Positions 7,918 to 17,128 of a stretch of DNA of 64,000 nt are shown here, piece after piece. Positions within the stretch are counted from its first letter, which is position 1. Every line of letters starts with the position of its first letter. The translations under genes were made by a program, and so were the position numbers. The notes under the pieces are model-generated. The model was not told the origin of the DNA, made no database searches, and was given only the letters and a program-made list of their open reading frames with translations. Source of the stretch: Clostridia bacterium (lineage in GTDB: Bacteria > Bacillota > Clostridia > Christensenellales > Borkfalkiaceae); assembly GCA_017522945.1 (NCBI GenBank), contig JAFWXT010000001.1, forward strand, positions 1 to 64,000, read 5' to 3'.

Positions 7918-7953
7918 AATAAAAAGCGCCAAATAAAAATCTAATGGCGCTTT
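7918..7953 (-). terminator. Rho-independent terminator of the SLOG protein gene
   Basis: On the minus strand, stem AAAGCGCCA/TGGCGCTTT is followed by a T-rich stretch, 28 bases after the stop codon of the gene ending at 7982. Confidence 0.75.
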
Positions 7954-7981
7954 AATGTTTTTATTGAAAATTGTTAACAAT

Positions 7982-8530
7982 TTAAATAACCCTATCTTTA
8001 AAAAATAGCATTTGGTTACCACCGTTGGGGGCTTGATCGCTTAAATCAATTACTAAAAAGATTTTGTTGTGTTTTTGAGCGTATTTTATAGTGTTGTAAG
8101 TTCCGCCTTTTTTAACGCCGTTAAAACAGCATAAAACCGCGTCGCTTTTATCAACCATATATTCATTGCGCCTAAGCATGCAAAGTGGATAGTATTTTTC
8201 GCTTAAAATCGTAACTTTATCGGCGTGGCTTAAAATATAATCGTATTCGGCTTTTTCTTCTTCGCTCCAACCGCTACTTTGGGTTTTGCATGGTACGGCT
8301 ATTTCAAGTGTGATTGAGGAGTGTTCCTTTTTTAAAAGCAAAATAAGCGAAGCAAAATCGCTGTCGATACCAAGAGCGCCACCCGATATGAAATGAGTGT
8401 AGCCCTTGCTTATGGCATATTCTACGTTGGTTTTTAGTTGTGTTATAAATTGCTTATAGGCTAAACAATCTTTATCTTTTTTCCAAGGCAGACCTTCGGG
8501 GCGGTGCCCGGTTACACAAAGAGTTTTCAT
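7982..8530 (-). CDS. SLOG-family protein (DUF1273/YpsA-like)
   Basis: The 182-residue protein opens with the family signature TGHRPEGLPW and has the nucleotide-binding SGGALGIDSDFA motif of the SLOG (Rossmann-like) superfamily. The middle has Trp-rich and acidic pieces (SSGWSEEEKAEYDYILSHA), and the C-terminus has DAVLCCFNGVKKGGTYNT. YpsA proteins are thought to bind a nucleotide or ligand; Bacillus YpsA has been linked to cell division. The exact function is unknown. The gene follows tmcAL after 42 bases on the same strand and shares its terminator, so the two are probably co-transcribed. The ATG has no clear ribosome binding site. Confidence 0.85.
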   Translation of the reverse strand: MKTLCVTGHRPEGLPWKKDKDCLAYKQFITQLKTNVEYAISKGYTHFISGGALGIDSDFASLILLLKKEHSSITLEIAVPCKTQSSGWSEEEKAEYDYILSHADKVTILSEKYYPLCMLRRNEYMVDKSDAVLCCFNGVKKGGTYNTIKYAQKHNKIFLVIDLSDQAPNGGNQMLFFKDRVI

Positions 8531-8572
8531 GCTTATATACCGTTAATTGCGTTATAGATAGGTTTTTTGCTA

Positions 8573-9745
8573 TTATTTAATAATTTTTGTGTGGTATTCG
8601 TTATTCTTTTTGCTAGTAATTTGATTATATATATCGTTTGCAAAAATGTCCTTTTCAAAACATTTAAGGGCTGTGCCATTTAAACCGTCCACGTCGCTTT
8701 TTCGCATAATAAATGGTATTTTACCACTAAGCGAAGAAAGAAGTGAAAGTTTATTTTCTTTAACTGCTAAAACTTTTAAATATAAGTTTTCGTTTAAACA
8801 TTCTTTTATAAAATCTGCTGAAATATCAAGCATGCTTGAAAGCATTATGCGTGAAAGCCTTGTTGTGGTATATCGCTTAGTGCAAAGTTTTTGCAAAAGT
8901 GCTTGTTTGGTTAAATTATCTTTTAAAAATTGCTTTATTCTATTTTCAAGCCCTTCAGTGCAATCTAAAATTTGTTTTAGTTGTTCTTTGCTTTTTAAGG
9001 CTAAGCTATAAACTTGTAAATTGTCGCTTGAGGGTAAAATTGATGGTAAATCATCATAAACGTAATCGGGAACAAAATTTTTGCAGTTTTCTTTTTTGTT
9101 ATCTTGAATAAACTGCCTTATTGCCATTGCCGAGCAAATATCACTACTTGTTTCAAGTGATTTATAGCCCGTGCCCGTGCGAGTGATAGGAAGTATATCC
9201 ATATCGTAACCGTTTTCGATAATAGCTTTTGTATATTCGAGCGCTAATATATTATTTGGGGTGGTTGTTAGCGATAAATCAACGGTTTTTAAACCAACTT
9301 TTTCAAGTGCAAGATATCTTGCTTTTGCAAGAGAATTGCCTTCTTTTAAGTATTGCTTAATATAATTTTTAAGTTCACTTGTTTCGTTTGAAAGTGCAGT
9401 TGCCGTAGCTATAAGCCCACTTTTATCGCCACTTTCAACGCCAAAGCACAAGGTTTTTTCGCCTTTAATCTCGTTTAAAAGTTTTACTGCGCCTTTAGCA
9501 AAAATTTCGGCTGGGGCGGTTGCAAAAACTGCTGGAAGTTCAAAAACTATATCTGCCCCCGCTTTTATCGCGTGGGTTGCGCGTTCGTATTTATGCATAA
9601 TAGCCGTTTCACCGCGCTGGGTAAAGTTGCCACTCATAATAACGATAAGAGCATCGGGATTAAGTTGTTGTTTAATTTGATTTAGCGAATATAAATGCCC
9701 GTTGTGGAAGGGATTGTATTCACAAATAGTTAATCCGATTTTCAA
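8573..9745 (-). CDS. tmcAL: tRNA(Met) cytidine acetate ligase
   Basis: TmcAL (formerly YlbM) acetylates the wobble cytidine of elongator tRNA-Met using acetate and ATP. The 390-residue product has the nucleotidyltransferase start IGLTICEYNPFHNGHLYSL, the SGNFTQRGE motif and the conserved ERATHAIKAGADIVFELP segment, as in the family. The helical C-terminal half also fits. The start codon is TTG at 9743-9745, supported by a GAGGTG site five bases upstream. The gene is divergent from pta. The enzyme consumes acetate next to an acetate-producing operon, though I would not read a functional link into that alone. Confidence 0.9.
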   Translation of the reverse strand: MKIGLTICEYNPFHNGHLYSLNQIKQQLNPDALIVIMSGNFTQRGETAIMHKYERATHAIKAGADIVFELPAVFATAPAEIFAKGAVKLLNEIKGEKTLCFGVESGDKSGLIATATALSNETSELKNYIKQYLKEGNSLAKARYLALEKVGLKTVDLSLTTTPNNILALEYTKAIIENGYDMDILPITRTGTGYKSLETSSDICSAMAIRQFIQDNKKENCKNFVPDYVYDDLPSILPSSDNLQVYSLALKSKEQLKQILDCTEGLENRIKQFLKDNLTKQALLQKLCTKRYTTTRLSRIMLSSMLDISADFIKECLNENLYLKVLAVKENKLSLLSSLSGKIPFIMRKSDVDGLNGTALKCFEKDIFANDIYNQITSKKNNEYHTKIIK

Positions 9746-9762
9746 AATCGCACCTCGTTCAC

Positions 9763-9791
9763 TTTACTTTTTTAAAAAAGTAGATTATAAT
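9763..9791 (+). promoter_or_regulatory. Probable promoter of pta-ackA
   Basis: TTTACT at 9763 and TATAAT at 9786 lie 17 bases apart. A small hairpin (GCAAC/GTTGC, about 9803-9817) follows in the leader. Confidence 0.55.
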
Positions 9792-9879
9792 ATATAATTG
9801 TGGCAACCATAGTTGCTATTAATATGATACACCAAAGTGCAAAAAATTTCAAGTTTTTTTGCCGAATAAGGAGAAAGTT

Positions 9880-10884
9880 ATGTCTGAACTTATCAATAAA
9901 CTTATTTCAAGCGCGCAAGCACTTAACAAAACTATCGTTTTAACCGAAGGCGAAGATAGCAGAGTTGTTACTGCTGCTGCGGATATCGTTGCTAAAAAAA
10001 TAGCAAAAATCGTTTTACTTGGCGATCCCGACCAAATAAAGGCGGATAATCCAACCGTTGATTTATCGGGCGTTGAAATCGTTAATCCAAAAACAAGCCC
10101 AAAGTTAAAAGAATATACCGAACTTTTATATGAATTAAGAAAAGCTAAGGGTATGACTTACGAACAAGCCGAACAAACCGCTTGCGAAAGCACATACTTT
10201 GGTACTTTAATGTTAAAGGCTGGCGACGTTGATGGTTTAGTTTCAGGCGCTTGCCACTCAACGGCAAACACTCTTCGTCCAGGCTTACAAATTATTAAAA
10301 CTGCAAAGGGAGTTCCATTAGTATCAAGTTTTTTCCTAATGGTTGCACCCGAACAAGGCAATCAATATTGTAAAGACGGCGCGTTTATTTTCTCGGACTG
10401 CGGTTTAGAACCTAATCCAGACCCAGACAAACTTGCTTTTATTGCCGTTTCTGCTGCTAAGAGCGCAAAGGCTCTTATCGGTATCGACCCTAAGGTTGCT
10501 TTATTATCCTTCTCAACAAAGGGTAGCGCAAAGCACGATGACGTTGCTAAGGTTAGCGCAGCAGTTGCTAAAGCTCATGAACTAGCGCCAGAAATTCTTA
10601 TCGACGGCGAACTTCAATTTGACGCTTCAATCGTTCCATCGGTTGCAAAACTAAAAGCACCTAACTCACCAGTTGCAGGTCAAGCAAACGTTTTAATTTT
10701 CCCTGATCTTGACGCGGGTAATATCGGTTACAAAATTGCCGAACGTTTAGGCGGATTTATGGCAGTTGGCCCTATTTGTCAAGGTTTCGCAAAGCCTATG
10801 AACGATTTATCAAGGGGTTGCAAGGCTGAAGATATCGTTTTAGCTGTTGCAATGACTGCTTTGCAATCTACTATTGAATGGTAA
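9880..10884 (+). CDS. pta: Phosphate acetyltransferase
   Basis: Pta converts acetyl-CoA and phosphate to acetyl phosphate, the first step of acetate fermentation. The 334 residues match short-form Pta. Visible motifs are VLTEGEDSRV near the start, YFGTLMLKAGDVDGLVSGA, STANTLRPGLQ, LLSFSTKGSA, DGELQFDAS and NVLIFPDLDAGNIGYK. ATG 9880 is preceded by AAGGAG at 9868; the in-frame TTG at 9859 has no binding site. The next gene is ackA, 67 bases downstream, making the usual pta-ackA pair for ATP formation. Confidence 0.97.
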   Translation: MSELINKLISSAQALNKTIVLTEGEDSRVVTAAADIVAKKIAKIVLLGDPDQIKADNPTVDLSGVEIVNPKTSPKLKEYTELLYELRKAKGMTYEQAEQTACESTYFGTLMLKAGDVDGLVSGACHSTANTLRPGLQIIKTAKGVPLVSSFFLMVAPEQGNQYCKDGAFIFSDCGLEPNPDPDKLAFIAVSAAKSAKALIGIDPKVALLSFSTKGSAKHDDVAKVSAAVAKAHELAPEILIDGELQFDASIVPSVAKLKAPNSPVAGQANVLIFPDLDAGNIGYKIAERLGGFMAVGPICQGFAKPMNDLSRGCKAEDIVLAVAMTALQSTIEW

Positions 10885-10951
10885 TCAATCACTAATTTGT
10901 AAAGCTACCATAACTTAAGAATATAACGCAAAAATTAAGGAGTAATATATT

Positions 10952-12157
10952 ATGAAAGTACTTGTTATAAACGCAGGCAGTTCTTCACTTAAATATCAAC
11001 TTATCGATATGGCTACCGAAAAAGCAATTGCAAAGGGCGGTTGTGAAAGAATTGGTTTACCGGGTTCGTTTTTAAAGCATAAAGCAAACGGCAAGGAAGT
11101 TACTATTGAAAGTGCTATGCCAGACCACACTGCAGCAATCGAACTTACTTTAAAAACTTTAGTTGATGAAAATCACGGCGCAATTAAATCGATGGATGAA
11201 ATCGACGCAGTTGGTCATAGAGTTTTACACAGCGGTGGGGAATACGACCGTTCAGTATTAATCAACGACGAAGTTATGAAGGTTTGTGAAAACAACATCG
11301 AGCTTGCTCCACTTCATCAACCTGCTAACATCAAAGGTATTCTTGCTTGTAAGGCGGTTATGCCAAACGTTCCTATGGTTGCTACTTTTGATAATGCTTT
11401 CCACGCAACGATGCCTGAAAAAGCATATATATTCGGCTTACCATACGAATTCTATACAAAATACAGAGTACGTCGTTACGGCGCGCACGGCACTAGCCAC
11501 CGTTTCGTTTCTTCAGAAGCGGCTAAGTATTTAGGCGTTAACCCAGAAGAGGGATTTAAGGTTATTACCTGCCACCTTGGTAACGGTTCTTCTATCGCTG
11601 CGGTTAAAGATGGTAAGTGCTTTGACACGTCAATGAGCTTTACACCACTTGGCGGTGTTCCAATGGGCACTAGAACGGGCGATTTAGACCCTGCTATTTT
11701 AGAATATTTAGCAGGTAAATTAAACGTTGATATTAAAGAACTTGTTAGAATTTGCAATAAAGAATCTGGTGTTTCGGGCGTTTCAGGCGTTTCAAGCGAC
11801 TTTAGAGATTTAACTAACGCTTCAAAACAAGGTAATCATCGCGCTCAACTTGCGCTTGATATTTTCAATTATTCTTGCAAAAAATTCGTTGGTTCTTACG
11901 CTGCTGCTATGGGTGGCGTTGACTGTATCGTATTCACCGCAGGTATTGGCGAACACGATGAAGCGGTTAGAAAGGCTATCGCAACCGATTTAGAATATAT
12001 GGGCGTTTCAATTGACTTAGAAAAGAACGGCAACCCAACCGACGGTATTTGCGATATTACGGGTGAAGGCAGTAGGGTTAAGGTTTTAATCATTCCTACA
12101 AACGAAGAACTTGTTATCGCAAGAGATACTGCTGAACTTGCAAGTTCTGTTAAGTAA
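10952..12157 (+). CDS. ackA: Acetate kinase
   Basis: AckA turns acetyl phosphate and ADP into acetate and ATP. The 401-residue sequence carries the family signatures: VLVINAGSSSLKYQL at the N-terminus, GHRVLHSGG, ATFDNAFHATMP, HGTSHRFVS, CHLGNGSSIAAV, DTSMSFTPLGGVPMGTRTGD and FTAGIGEHD, then PTNEELVIARDT at the end. The ribosome binding site is AAGGAG. With pta it forms the substrate-level phosphorylation route of a fermenting anaerobe. Confidence 0.98.
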   Translation: MKVLVINAGSSSLKYQLIDMATEKAIAKGGCERIGLPGSFLKHKANGKEVTIESAMPDHTAAIELTLKTLVDENHGAIKSMDEIDAVGHRVLHSGGEYDRSVLINDEVMKVCENNIELAPLHQPANIKGILACKAVMPNVPMVATFDNAFHATMPEKAYIFGLPYEFYTKYRVRRYGAHGTSHRFVSSEAAKYLGVNPEEGFKVITCHLGNGSSIAAVKDGKCFDTSMSFTPLGGVPMGTRTGDLDPAILEYLAGKLNVDIKELVRICNKESGVSGVSGVSSDFRDLTNASKQGNHRAQLALDIFNYSCKKFVGSYAAAMGGVDCIVFTAGIGEHDEAVRKAIATDLEYMGVSIDLEKNGNPTDGICDITGEGSRVKVLIIPTNEELVIARDTAELASSVK

Positions 12158-12239
12158 TAGTTCGGTGTAAGATAAAAGTATTTTTGTTAAAATTTTAGCA
12201 AAATTAAATGCAAAATTACACTAAAACAGTTAAAAGTAT

Positions 12240-12268
12240 TCGACAACGCTTTTATTTTACTGTATAAT
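12240..12268 (+). promoter_or_regulatory. Promoter of yceD-rpmF
   Basis: TCGACA at 12240 and TATAAT at 12263 lie 17 bases apart. Transcription would start near 12275, only about 25 bases before ATG 12301. A second TTGACA at 12268 has no partner at good spacing. Confidence 0.65.
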
Positions 12269-12300
12269 TGACAACGCACGATATTGTGTTGGTATATAAT

Positions 12301-12747
12301 ATGGTTATAAACGTTATTGATATTATGCAATCTGCCAGTGGCGAAATTGCAAAAGAGTTTGAATATAATGCATCAAACGATTTAATCGTATCACTTCCAG
12401 AAGGCGAATTTGCAAGCCCCGTTAAGGTGAAAGCTGTTCTTTGGATGGATGGTAAAAACGTTTTGGCTGATATTTCGTTATTTTACACTTTATCTTCTGC
12501 ATGCTCAAGATGCTTAGAGCGCGCAACTTGCGAAGTTGAGCATAATTATTTTGCAAAATACTCACTTTGTCCCGAAGATGGCGAGTATTTATATAAAAGC
12601 GGTAAAGTTGATTTAACTCAATCGGTTAACGAAGAAATTGTTTTAACTCAACCAACCGTAATTTACTGCAAACCAGATTGTAAAGGCTTGTGCCCGGTAT
12701 GCGGTGCAAACTTAAACAAAGGTGATTGCGGTCACAATATCGAATAA
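12301..12747 (+). CDS. yceD: DUF177/YceD family protein
   Basis: YceD (DUF177) proteins are encoded just before rpmF in most bacteria and have a poorly defined role linked to 23S rRNA or ribosome assembly. The 148-residue product shows the conserved CSRCLE motif in the middle and a C-terminal cysteine-rich end (CKPDCKGLCPVCGANLN), a likely zinc site. ATG 12301 is chosen because the promoter lies just upstream; there is no clear Shine-Dalgarno site, and ATG 12325 is an alternative. It is co-transcribed with rpmF, 25 bases downstream. Confidence 0.88.
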   Translation: MVINVIDIMQSASGEIAKEFEYNASNDLIVSLPEGEFASPVKVKAVLWMDGKNVLADISLFYTLSSACSRCLERATCEVEHNYFAKYSLCPEDGEYLYKSGKVDLTQSVNEEIVLTQPTVIYCKPDCKGLCPVCGANLNKGDCGHNIE

Positions 12748-12772
12748 ATTACAAAAAGAGAGGTGCATAGAG

Positions 12773-12967
12773 ATGGCAGTTCCTAAGAGAAAAATTTCAA
12801 AGCAAAGAGGAAACAAGAGATTTGCAAGCAACTATAAGGCAACTATGCCTACACTTGTAGAATGTCCACAATGCCACGAAAGTAAGCAACCACACAAGGT
12901 TTGCCCACACTGTGGTTACTATAAGGATAGCGTAGTTATCGAACACTCTGAAGAAAACAACGATTAA
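12773..12967 (+). CDS. rpmF: 50S ribosomal protein L32
   Basis: The 64-residue basic protein begins MAVPKRKISKQRGNKRF, the typical L32 opening. It has a zinc ribbon of four cysteines (CPQC and CPHC). AGAGAGG lies about 10 bases before ATG 12773. A longer reading frame opens upstream but overlaps yceD and lacks support. Because it keeps the four cysteines, this is the zinc-binding form of L32. Confidence 0.96.
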   Translation: MAVPKRKISKQRGNKRFASNYKATMPTLVECPQCHESKQPHKVCPHCGYYKDSVVIEHSEENND

Positions 12968-13040
12968 TTTCATTTAAAAACTTGTTTCTATGGCGGATTG
13001 CAGGGCAATTCGCCTAATTGTTATACGGAGATTTTTATAT

Positions 13041-13214
13041 ATGCAAGAAAACCAAACAAACCAAAAAGAAGTTAACGAAAGTGAAAAAAAAGTTGTTTCA
13101 AACAGACCTAATCCAAAATCAACTGCGCAAAAAAAGCGTGAGCAACAAGATTATCGCCGTAAATATTTTGACTATTACGATGATATAAAAACTAACATTA
13201 AACAAGATTGGTGA
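13041..13214 (+). CDS. Small hydrophilic protein, unknown function
   Basis: This 57-residue protein is very polar. Its N-terminal half is Asn/Gln/Lys/Glu-rich and probably disordered; the C-terminal half has aromatic and basic residues (QQDYRRKYFDYYDDIKTNI). I do not recognise it. ATG 13041 has ACGGAGA about 11 bases upstream. It lies 73 bases after rpmF and directly before a strong terminator, so it is likely the last gene of the yceD-rpmF operon. That placement is the best evidence that it is real. Confidence 0.6.
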   Translation: MQENQTNQKEVNESEKKVVSNRPNPKSTAQKKREQQDYRRKYFDYYDDIKTNIKQDW

Positions 13215-13248
13215 AAAACGCACGGCTAACTTAGCCTTGCGTTTTTTT
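13215..13248 (+). terminator. Rho-independent terminator of yceD-rpmF operon
   Basis: AAAACGCACGGCTA pairs with TAGCCTTGCGTTTT (one mismatch) around a 3-base loop, followed by a run of T, just after the stop at 13214. Confidence 0.88.
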
Positions 13249-13533
13249 GTTTTCATTATATATAAACTTTTGATAAAAGTTGCCTTATAGATTGATAAAC
13301 TGTAGTTTGGCTTGATTTTAACGTAAAAACGCATAAAAATCAGATTAAAATTGAGCTAATCAACTTATAGGCTGGCTAATTATAAAAAAAATCATCTATA
13401 TAAAGTTATTTTGAAGTAAATTTTGCCTTTATGAAAGTGAAAAAAATAAATTGTTTTTATTAGTATGTTCTTATTAAATGTCAACAAATGAAACTTTTAA
13501 AACAAGAAAAATAATGAAAGGGCGCGCGTGTGG
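13249..13533. other. Intergenic region without a recognisable gene
   Basis: This AT-rich stretch holds only short frames and one weak hairpin (AACTTT/AAAGTT near 13265-13282). I see no RNA gene or riboswitch in it. It separates the ribosomal operon from the carbohydrate genes. Confidence 0.6.
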
Positions 13534-13542
13534 TGTTATAAT
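13534..13542 (+). promoter_or_regulatory. Extended -10 promoter of the GH94-type gene
   Basis: TGTTATAAT is an extended -10 box. No good -35 box lies 17 bases upstream, which suits an activator-dependent promoter. The start codon is 40 bases downstream, after an ACGAGG ribosome binding site. Confidence 0.5.
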
Positions 13543-13581
13543 AATAAATACTTATTTTAACTCGAGTACGAGGTTTTTGAT

Positions 13582-15885
13582 ATGGGATACTTTGACGATA
13601 ACAAAAAAGAATACGTGATAACCGATATGTTTCCACGCAGACCGCTTATAAACTATTTATGGAATGAAAAAACCGTTTGTCAATGCGACCAGTTTGCAAA
13701 AGGTTACGCTTGGACTATGAAAGAAGGTTATAAGCGAATGATTGAAAACGGCGAGCGTAACGTTTATATTAAAAATTTACAAACAGGCGAAGTATATAGC
13801 GCAACTCGTAACTACGATAGATTACCTTTTAGCCATTTTAATGCAAAGGTAGGATTAGGCTATCACACCGTTGAAAGTGAATATAAAAACGTGGCGGTTA
13901 ATACAACCATTGTAGTTCCTGTTGACGGCACGGTTGTTTTATATAGGATTGAAGTTATCAATAACGGCAGTGAAAAGCAAGATTTGCATCTTTATTTTTG
14001 TAATCAACCACAACCCGATATTTCGGGGCATGAAGCCTACGGATATGCCGATTATAACGAGCAAATGCGTGGTATTGATTACTGGCATGAAGGATTTGCC
14101 TTGCCAAGTGATTTAACGCACGTTTACCTTTCTTCAAGTGAAAAACCTATTGCTTACGAATGTTCAAAAAGCGGGTTTTGCGGTACATACGGTTCGTTTG
14201 AAAATCCCGAAGGTGTAAAACAAGAGTTTTTAAATAGTAAAGGAACATCTTTTGAGCAAAACTATGTTGGTGCAATGCAGTTTGCTATTTCGCTTAAAGG
14301 TGGCGAAAAGCGTTCGTTGTATTTTGCTTGCGGTACGGCAAAGAGCCTTGATGAAAGCATTGAACATTCAAAAATGGTGACTAACGAAGAATATTTTGAG
14401 CATTCATTAAATTCGCAGATTGCATTTAACGATGAATATTTATCGGTATTTAAAGCAAACACGCCCGACTCGGTTGTTAATAGCCACGTAAATATTTGGC
14501 TAAAACGCCAGTTGTCGCTTGGAAAAACTTGGGGTAGATTATACGGAAAGGGTTTTCGTGACGTAATGCAAGACATTACTGCCTTTGTTTCGCTTGATCC
14601 CAAGCTTGCTCGCGAAAGAATTTTAAATGCGGTTAAATGGACTTTTGAAGATGGTAATCCTATTAGAATGTTTGAACCAAGTATGTATTATCCATATAAC
14701 GACGGTGGCGCTTGGATACCAACTACAGTATTAAGTTATCTAAACGAAAGTGGTGATTTAACAATTTTAGACGAGCAGTTGCCATATTTGGTTGGAAGTA
14801 GTGAAGAAAAATGTGGGTTTGGCATACCTACTAGATATGAAAAATACCAAGGAACGCAAAAAACTGACAGTTTACTTTGCCATATTAAGCGTTCGGTTGA
14901 CTATTTATGTGGTTGTAAAGGCAAGCGCGGGTTAGTTCTTTTCCGCGGTGGCGACTGGAATGATAGTCTTAACAACGTGGGTAGAGAAGGTAAGGGCGAA
15001 AGCGTTTGGCTATCTATAGCAACGGTAAAAGCAATTAACGAATTTATTGAAATTTTAAGAATAATAAATGCAGATAACGAACAAATCCAAGAATATACAC
15101 AAAAGCGCGATGAGCTTGCAAAGGCTGTACTAAAATGGGGGCTCGACGGCGATCATTTAATTTACGGTTACAATGATTACGATGAAAAAATCGGTGCAAG
15201 TGAATGTGAATTTGCCAAAATCTTTTTAAATCCGCAAACGTGGGCGGTTCTTGCAAATCTTACCGATAAAAAACAGTTAGAAAGTTTTATGGATTCGGTT
15301 GAAAGCAGATTAAAATGTGATTTTGGTTACTTACAATGTTATCCTTCTTTTAAAAAGGGAAGTGATAAAATTGGTAGAGTTAGTTATTTTCAACCCGGTC
15401 TTGTTGAAAACGGCGCGGTATATAACCACGGCGTAGCATTTAAAATAGTTGCAGATTGTTTACTCGGTAGGGGTAATAATGCTTATAATTCGCTTAAAGC
15501 AATATCATTTGATAATCCTAAGAATCCAAATAACGGAATGGAGCCTTATGCAGTAAGTAATATGTATATGGGCATTGAAAATAAATATATTGCGGGATAT
15601 GCGCCTATGAGTTGGATAACGGGTACTGCAGGTTGGCTTTACCGTTGTATAAGCGAATATATTTGTGGGTTGCAGGCGACTGTAAACGGGTTAAAAATCC
15701 TTCCTTGTGTACCAGATATTTGGAATGAATTTAGGGTTGAAAGAAAATTCCGCGGTGCAATTTATAAAATAAAATTCATTCGCAAAAACAATTTTGAAAT
15801 TAAACTAAACGGCAAAAAGATTGAGGGTAATGTTTTGCCTATTTTACAAAAAGGCGAAACCGCAGAGGTTACCGTTAGTTTTTAA
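13582..15885 (+). CDS. GH94-type glycoside phosphorylase (cellobiose/chitobiose phosphorylase family)
   Basis: GH94 enzymes split beta-linked disaccharides with phosphate, giving a sugar 1-phosphate and saving ATP. The 767-residue cytosolic protein (no signal peptide) has the N-terminal beta-sandwich (about 1-270), a helical linker, and an (alpha/alpha)6 barrel. The catalytic GGDWND motif lies at 456-461 and is followed by GKGESVWLSIATVKAI, as in cellobiose phosphorylase. Later motifs include QTWAVL, NGAVYNHGVAFKIVADC, PYAVSNMYMG and SWITGTAGWLYR. A small C-terminal beta domain follows. The family is clear. The disaccharide cannot be read from the sequence; glucose-, GlcNAc- or mannose-type substrates are all known in GH94. 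It is transcribed alone, before the AraC gene. Confidence 0.88.
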   Translation: MGYFDDNKKEYVITDMFPRRPLINYLWNEKTVCQCDQFAKGYAWTMKEGYKRMIENGERNVYIKNLQTGEVYSATRNYDRLPFSHFNAKVGLGYHTVESEYKNVAVNTTIVVPVDGTVVLYRIEVINNGSEKQDLHLYFCNQPQPDISGHEAYGYADYNEQMRGIDYWHEGFALPSDLTHVYLSSSEKPIAYECSKSGFCGTYGSFENPEGVKQEFLNSKGTSFEQNYVGAMQFAISLKGGEKRSLYFACGTAKSLDESIEHSKMVTNEEYFEHSLNSQIAFNDEYLSVFKANTPDSVVNSHVNIWLKRQLSLGKTWGRLYGKGFRDVMQDITAFVSLDPKLARERILNAVKWTFEDGNPIRMFEPSMYYPYNDGGAWIPTTVLSYLNESGDLTILDEQLPYLVGSSEEKCGFGIPTRYEKYQGTQKTDSLLCHIKRSVDYLCGCKGKRGLVLFRGGDWNDSLNNVGREGKGESVWLSIATVKAINEFIEILRIINADNEQIQEYTQKRDELAKAVLKWGLDGDHLIYGYNDYDEKIGASECEFAKIFLNPQTWAVLANLTDKKQLESFMDSVESRLKCDFGYLQCYPSFKKGSDKIGRVSYFQPGLVENGAVYNHGVAFKIVADCLLGRGNNAYNSLKAISFDNPKNPNNGMEPYAVSNMYMGIENKYIAGYAPMSWITGTAGWLYRCISEYICGLQATVNGLKILPCVPDIWNEFRVERKFRGAIYKIKFIRKNNFEIKLNGKKIEGNVLPILQKGETAEVTVSF

Positions 15886-15906
15886 AACATTATAGAAAAA
15901 AGCGTA

Positions 15907-15952
15907 AAAACACAATCTTACTTTAGGCAAAAAGAAAGATTGTGTTTTTTTT
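15907..15952 (+). terminator. Rho-independent terminator of the GH94-type gene
   Basis: A 13-bp stem (AAAACACAATCTT with AAGATTGTGTTTT) is followed by eight T. Confidence 0.92.
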
Positions 15953-16213
15953 GTTTAATATTTTACCAAAATATGAAATAATTTCAATAATTTATTGGGT
16001 TAAAAGTGTTAATTATACCAATAAATGAAACAAAAGAAGGCAATAGAAGTAATGAAATGATATCATCTATATGTTACACTAAATGTGATAATAGGAGCAG
16101 TGTATATATAATATATATTCTCTTTTAGTTCAACTAAGGCTTTACAGGTTGATAAAAATCCTTATAACCAACAAAAAAAATGCTTTAACAATTTTTGAAA
16201 CATAGATAATTGC
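15953..16213. other. Intergenic region without a recognisable gene
   Basis: This AT-rich stretch lies between convergent terminators. The only small frame I noticed is about 11 codons starting near 16026. I see nothing functional. Confidence 0.6.
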
Positions 16214-16251
16214 AAATAAAAAAACGGCTTACAAGAATGACTTGTAGCCGT
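16214..16251 (-). terminator. Rho-independent terminator of the AraC-family gene
   Basis: On the minus strand, ACGGCTACAAG pairs with CTTGTAAGCCGT (one bulge) around loop TCATT, followed by seven T, 13 bases after the stop. Confidence 0.88.
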
Positions 16252-16264
16252 AGGAAAGTTTTTG

Positions 16265-17098
16265 TTAAGCATTAGTTGGTCGAAAATAATCCTTAGGTGT
16301 GCAGTTGGTATATTTTTGAAAAGCGCGGTAAAAAGAAGGCATTGAGTCAAAACCAACGGCAAAAGCAATATTTAAAATATTTTTTTCTTCGGATTTAGCG
16401 TATGCAAGAATAAAATTTTGAATTCTTATGCGATTGATATAGTTAGTAAGGCTTTCGTTCATATACGAGTTAAAAATTTTTGAAAAGTAATATTTATTGT
16501 AGCCAAATGATGCCGAGATGTTTTCTAAAGTTAGTTTTTCTTTATAGTTAGCATCGATATAGGCAAGAATATCGATTAAAATATTTACTTGTTTGTTTCT
16601 TGAAATCATTTGGCTTTCATAACCTTCAAGCAATCTACCATAAATTATGCTTATAAAACCTTGAATTAAAGTTGTTTTCATAGTTTCGGTAAGTTGAGAG
16701 TTGTTTTCGGTATCGTATAACTCTTTAATTACGGGTAAAATTTTCTCGCGGTTGAACTTTTTATTAGTTAAAAGGCAGGGAAAGCATTGTTCTTTAAGTA
16801 TAAACTGCGGAATATTTGAGCTTTCGGTTTTAGGAATTACGCTATAACGAACTACGTTTAAAGATGTTGCGAATGAATGCGGATAATAATCGGGAGCAAA
16901 TAAAATTTCGTCTTTAAAAGCAATATATTTGCCGTTATTTATTGTTGCATGGCAAGTTCCATTAAAAACGTAAGTAATTTCGGGCGATTTATGAAAGTGT
17001 GCAGGGTAAACCGTTGGCCCTAAAACGCTAACCGTTTTTTGTTTACTATTATTGTCTCTTATTGATTCATAAAATGCGGTTTGAGAGGGTTGATTCAT
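16265..17098 (-). CDS. AraC-family transcriptional regulator
   Basis: The 277-residue protein has an N-terminal cupin-like sensing domain (about 15-140; AHFHKSPEITYVFNG and DEILFAPDYYPHSF are typical). A C-terminal pair of HTH motifs follows (about 175-275; ENISASFGYNKYYFSKIF and IAFAVGFDSMPSFYRAFQK, then the family end CTPKDYF). ATG 17098 was chosen because AGGAG lies five bases upstream; the in-frame ATG at 17116 would put that site inside the gene. It is divergent from the transporter gene at 17227 and next to the glycan locus, so it is the best candidate for the locus activator, sensing a sugar. This role is inference. Confidence 0.92.
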   Translation of the reverse strand: MNQPSQTAFYESIRDNNSKQKTVSVLGPTVYPAHFHKSPEITYVFNGTCHATINNGKYIAFKDEILFAPDYYPHSFATSLNVVRYSVIPKTESSNIPQFILKEQCFPCLLTNKKFNREKILPVIKELYDTENNSQLTETMKTTLIQGFISIIYGRLLEGYESQMISRNKQVNILIDILAYIDANYKEKLTLENISASFGYNKYYFSKIFNSYMNESLTNYINRIRIQNFILAYAKSEEKNILNIAFAVGFDSMPSFYRAFQKYTNCTPKDYFRPTNA

Positions 17099-17128
17099 AA
17101 AAGCTCCTAAATTCATCTATTTTTTTGT

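Noticed and set aside
12268-12300. TTGACA at 12268 with TATAAT at 12295 as promoter
   Set aside because: The spacing is 21 bases, too long. The pair TCGACA-TATAAT at 12240-12268 has the right spacing of 17.
12722-12772. Longer N-terminus for L32
   Set aside because: It would overlap yceD by 26 bases and add residues not found in L32; AGAGAGG supports ATG 12773.
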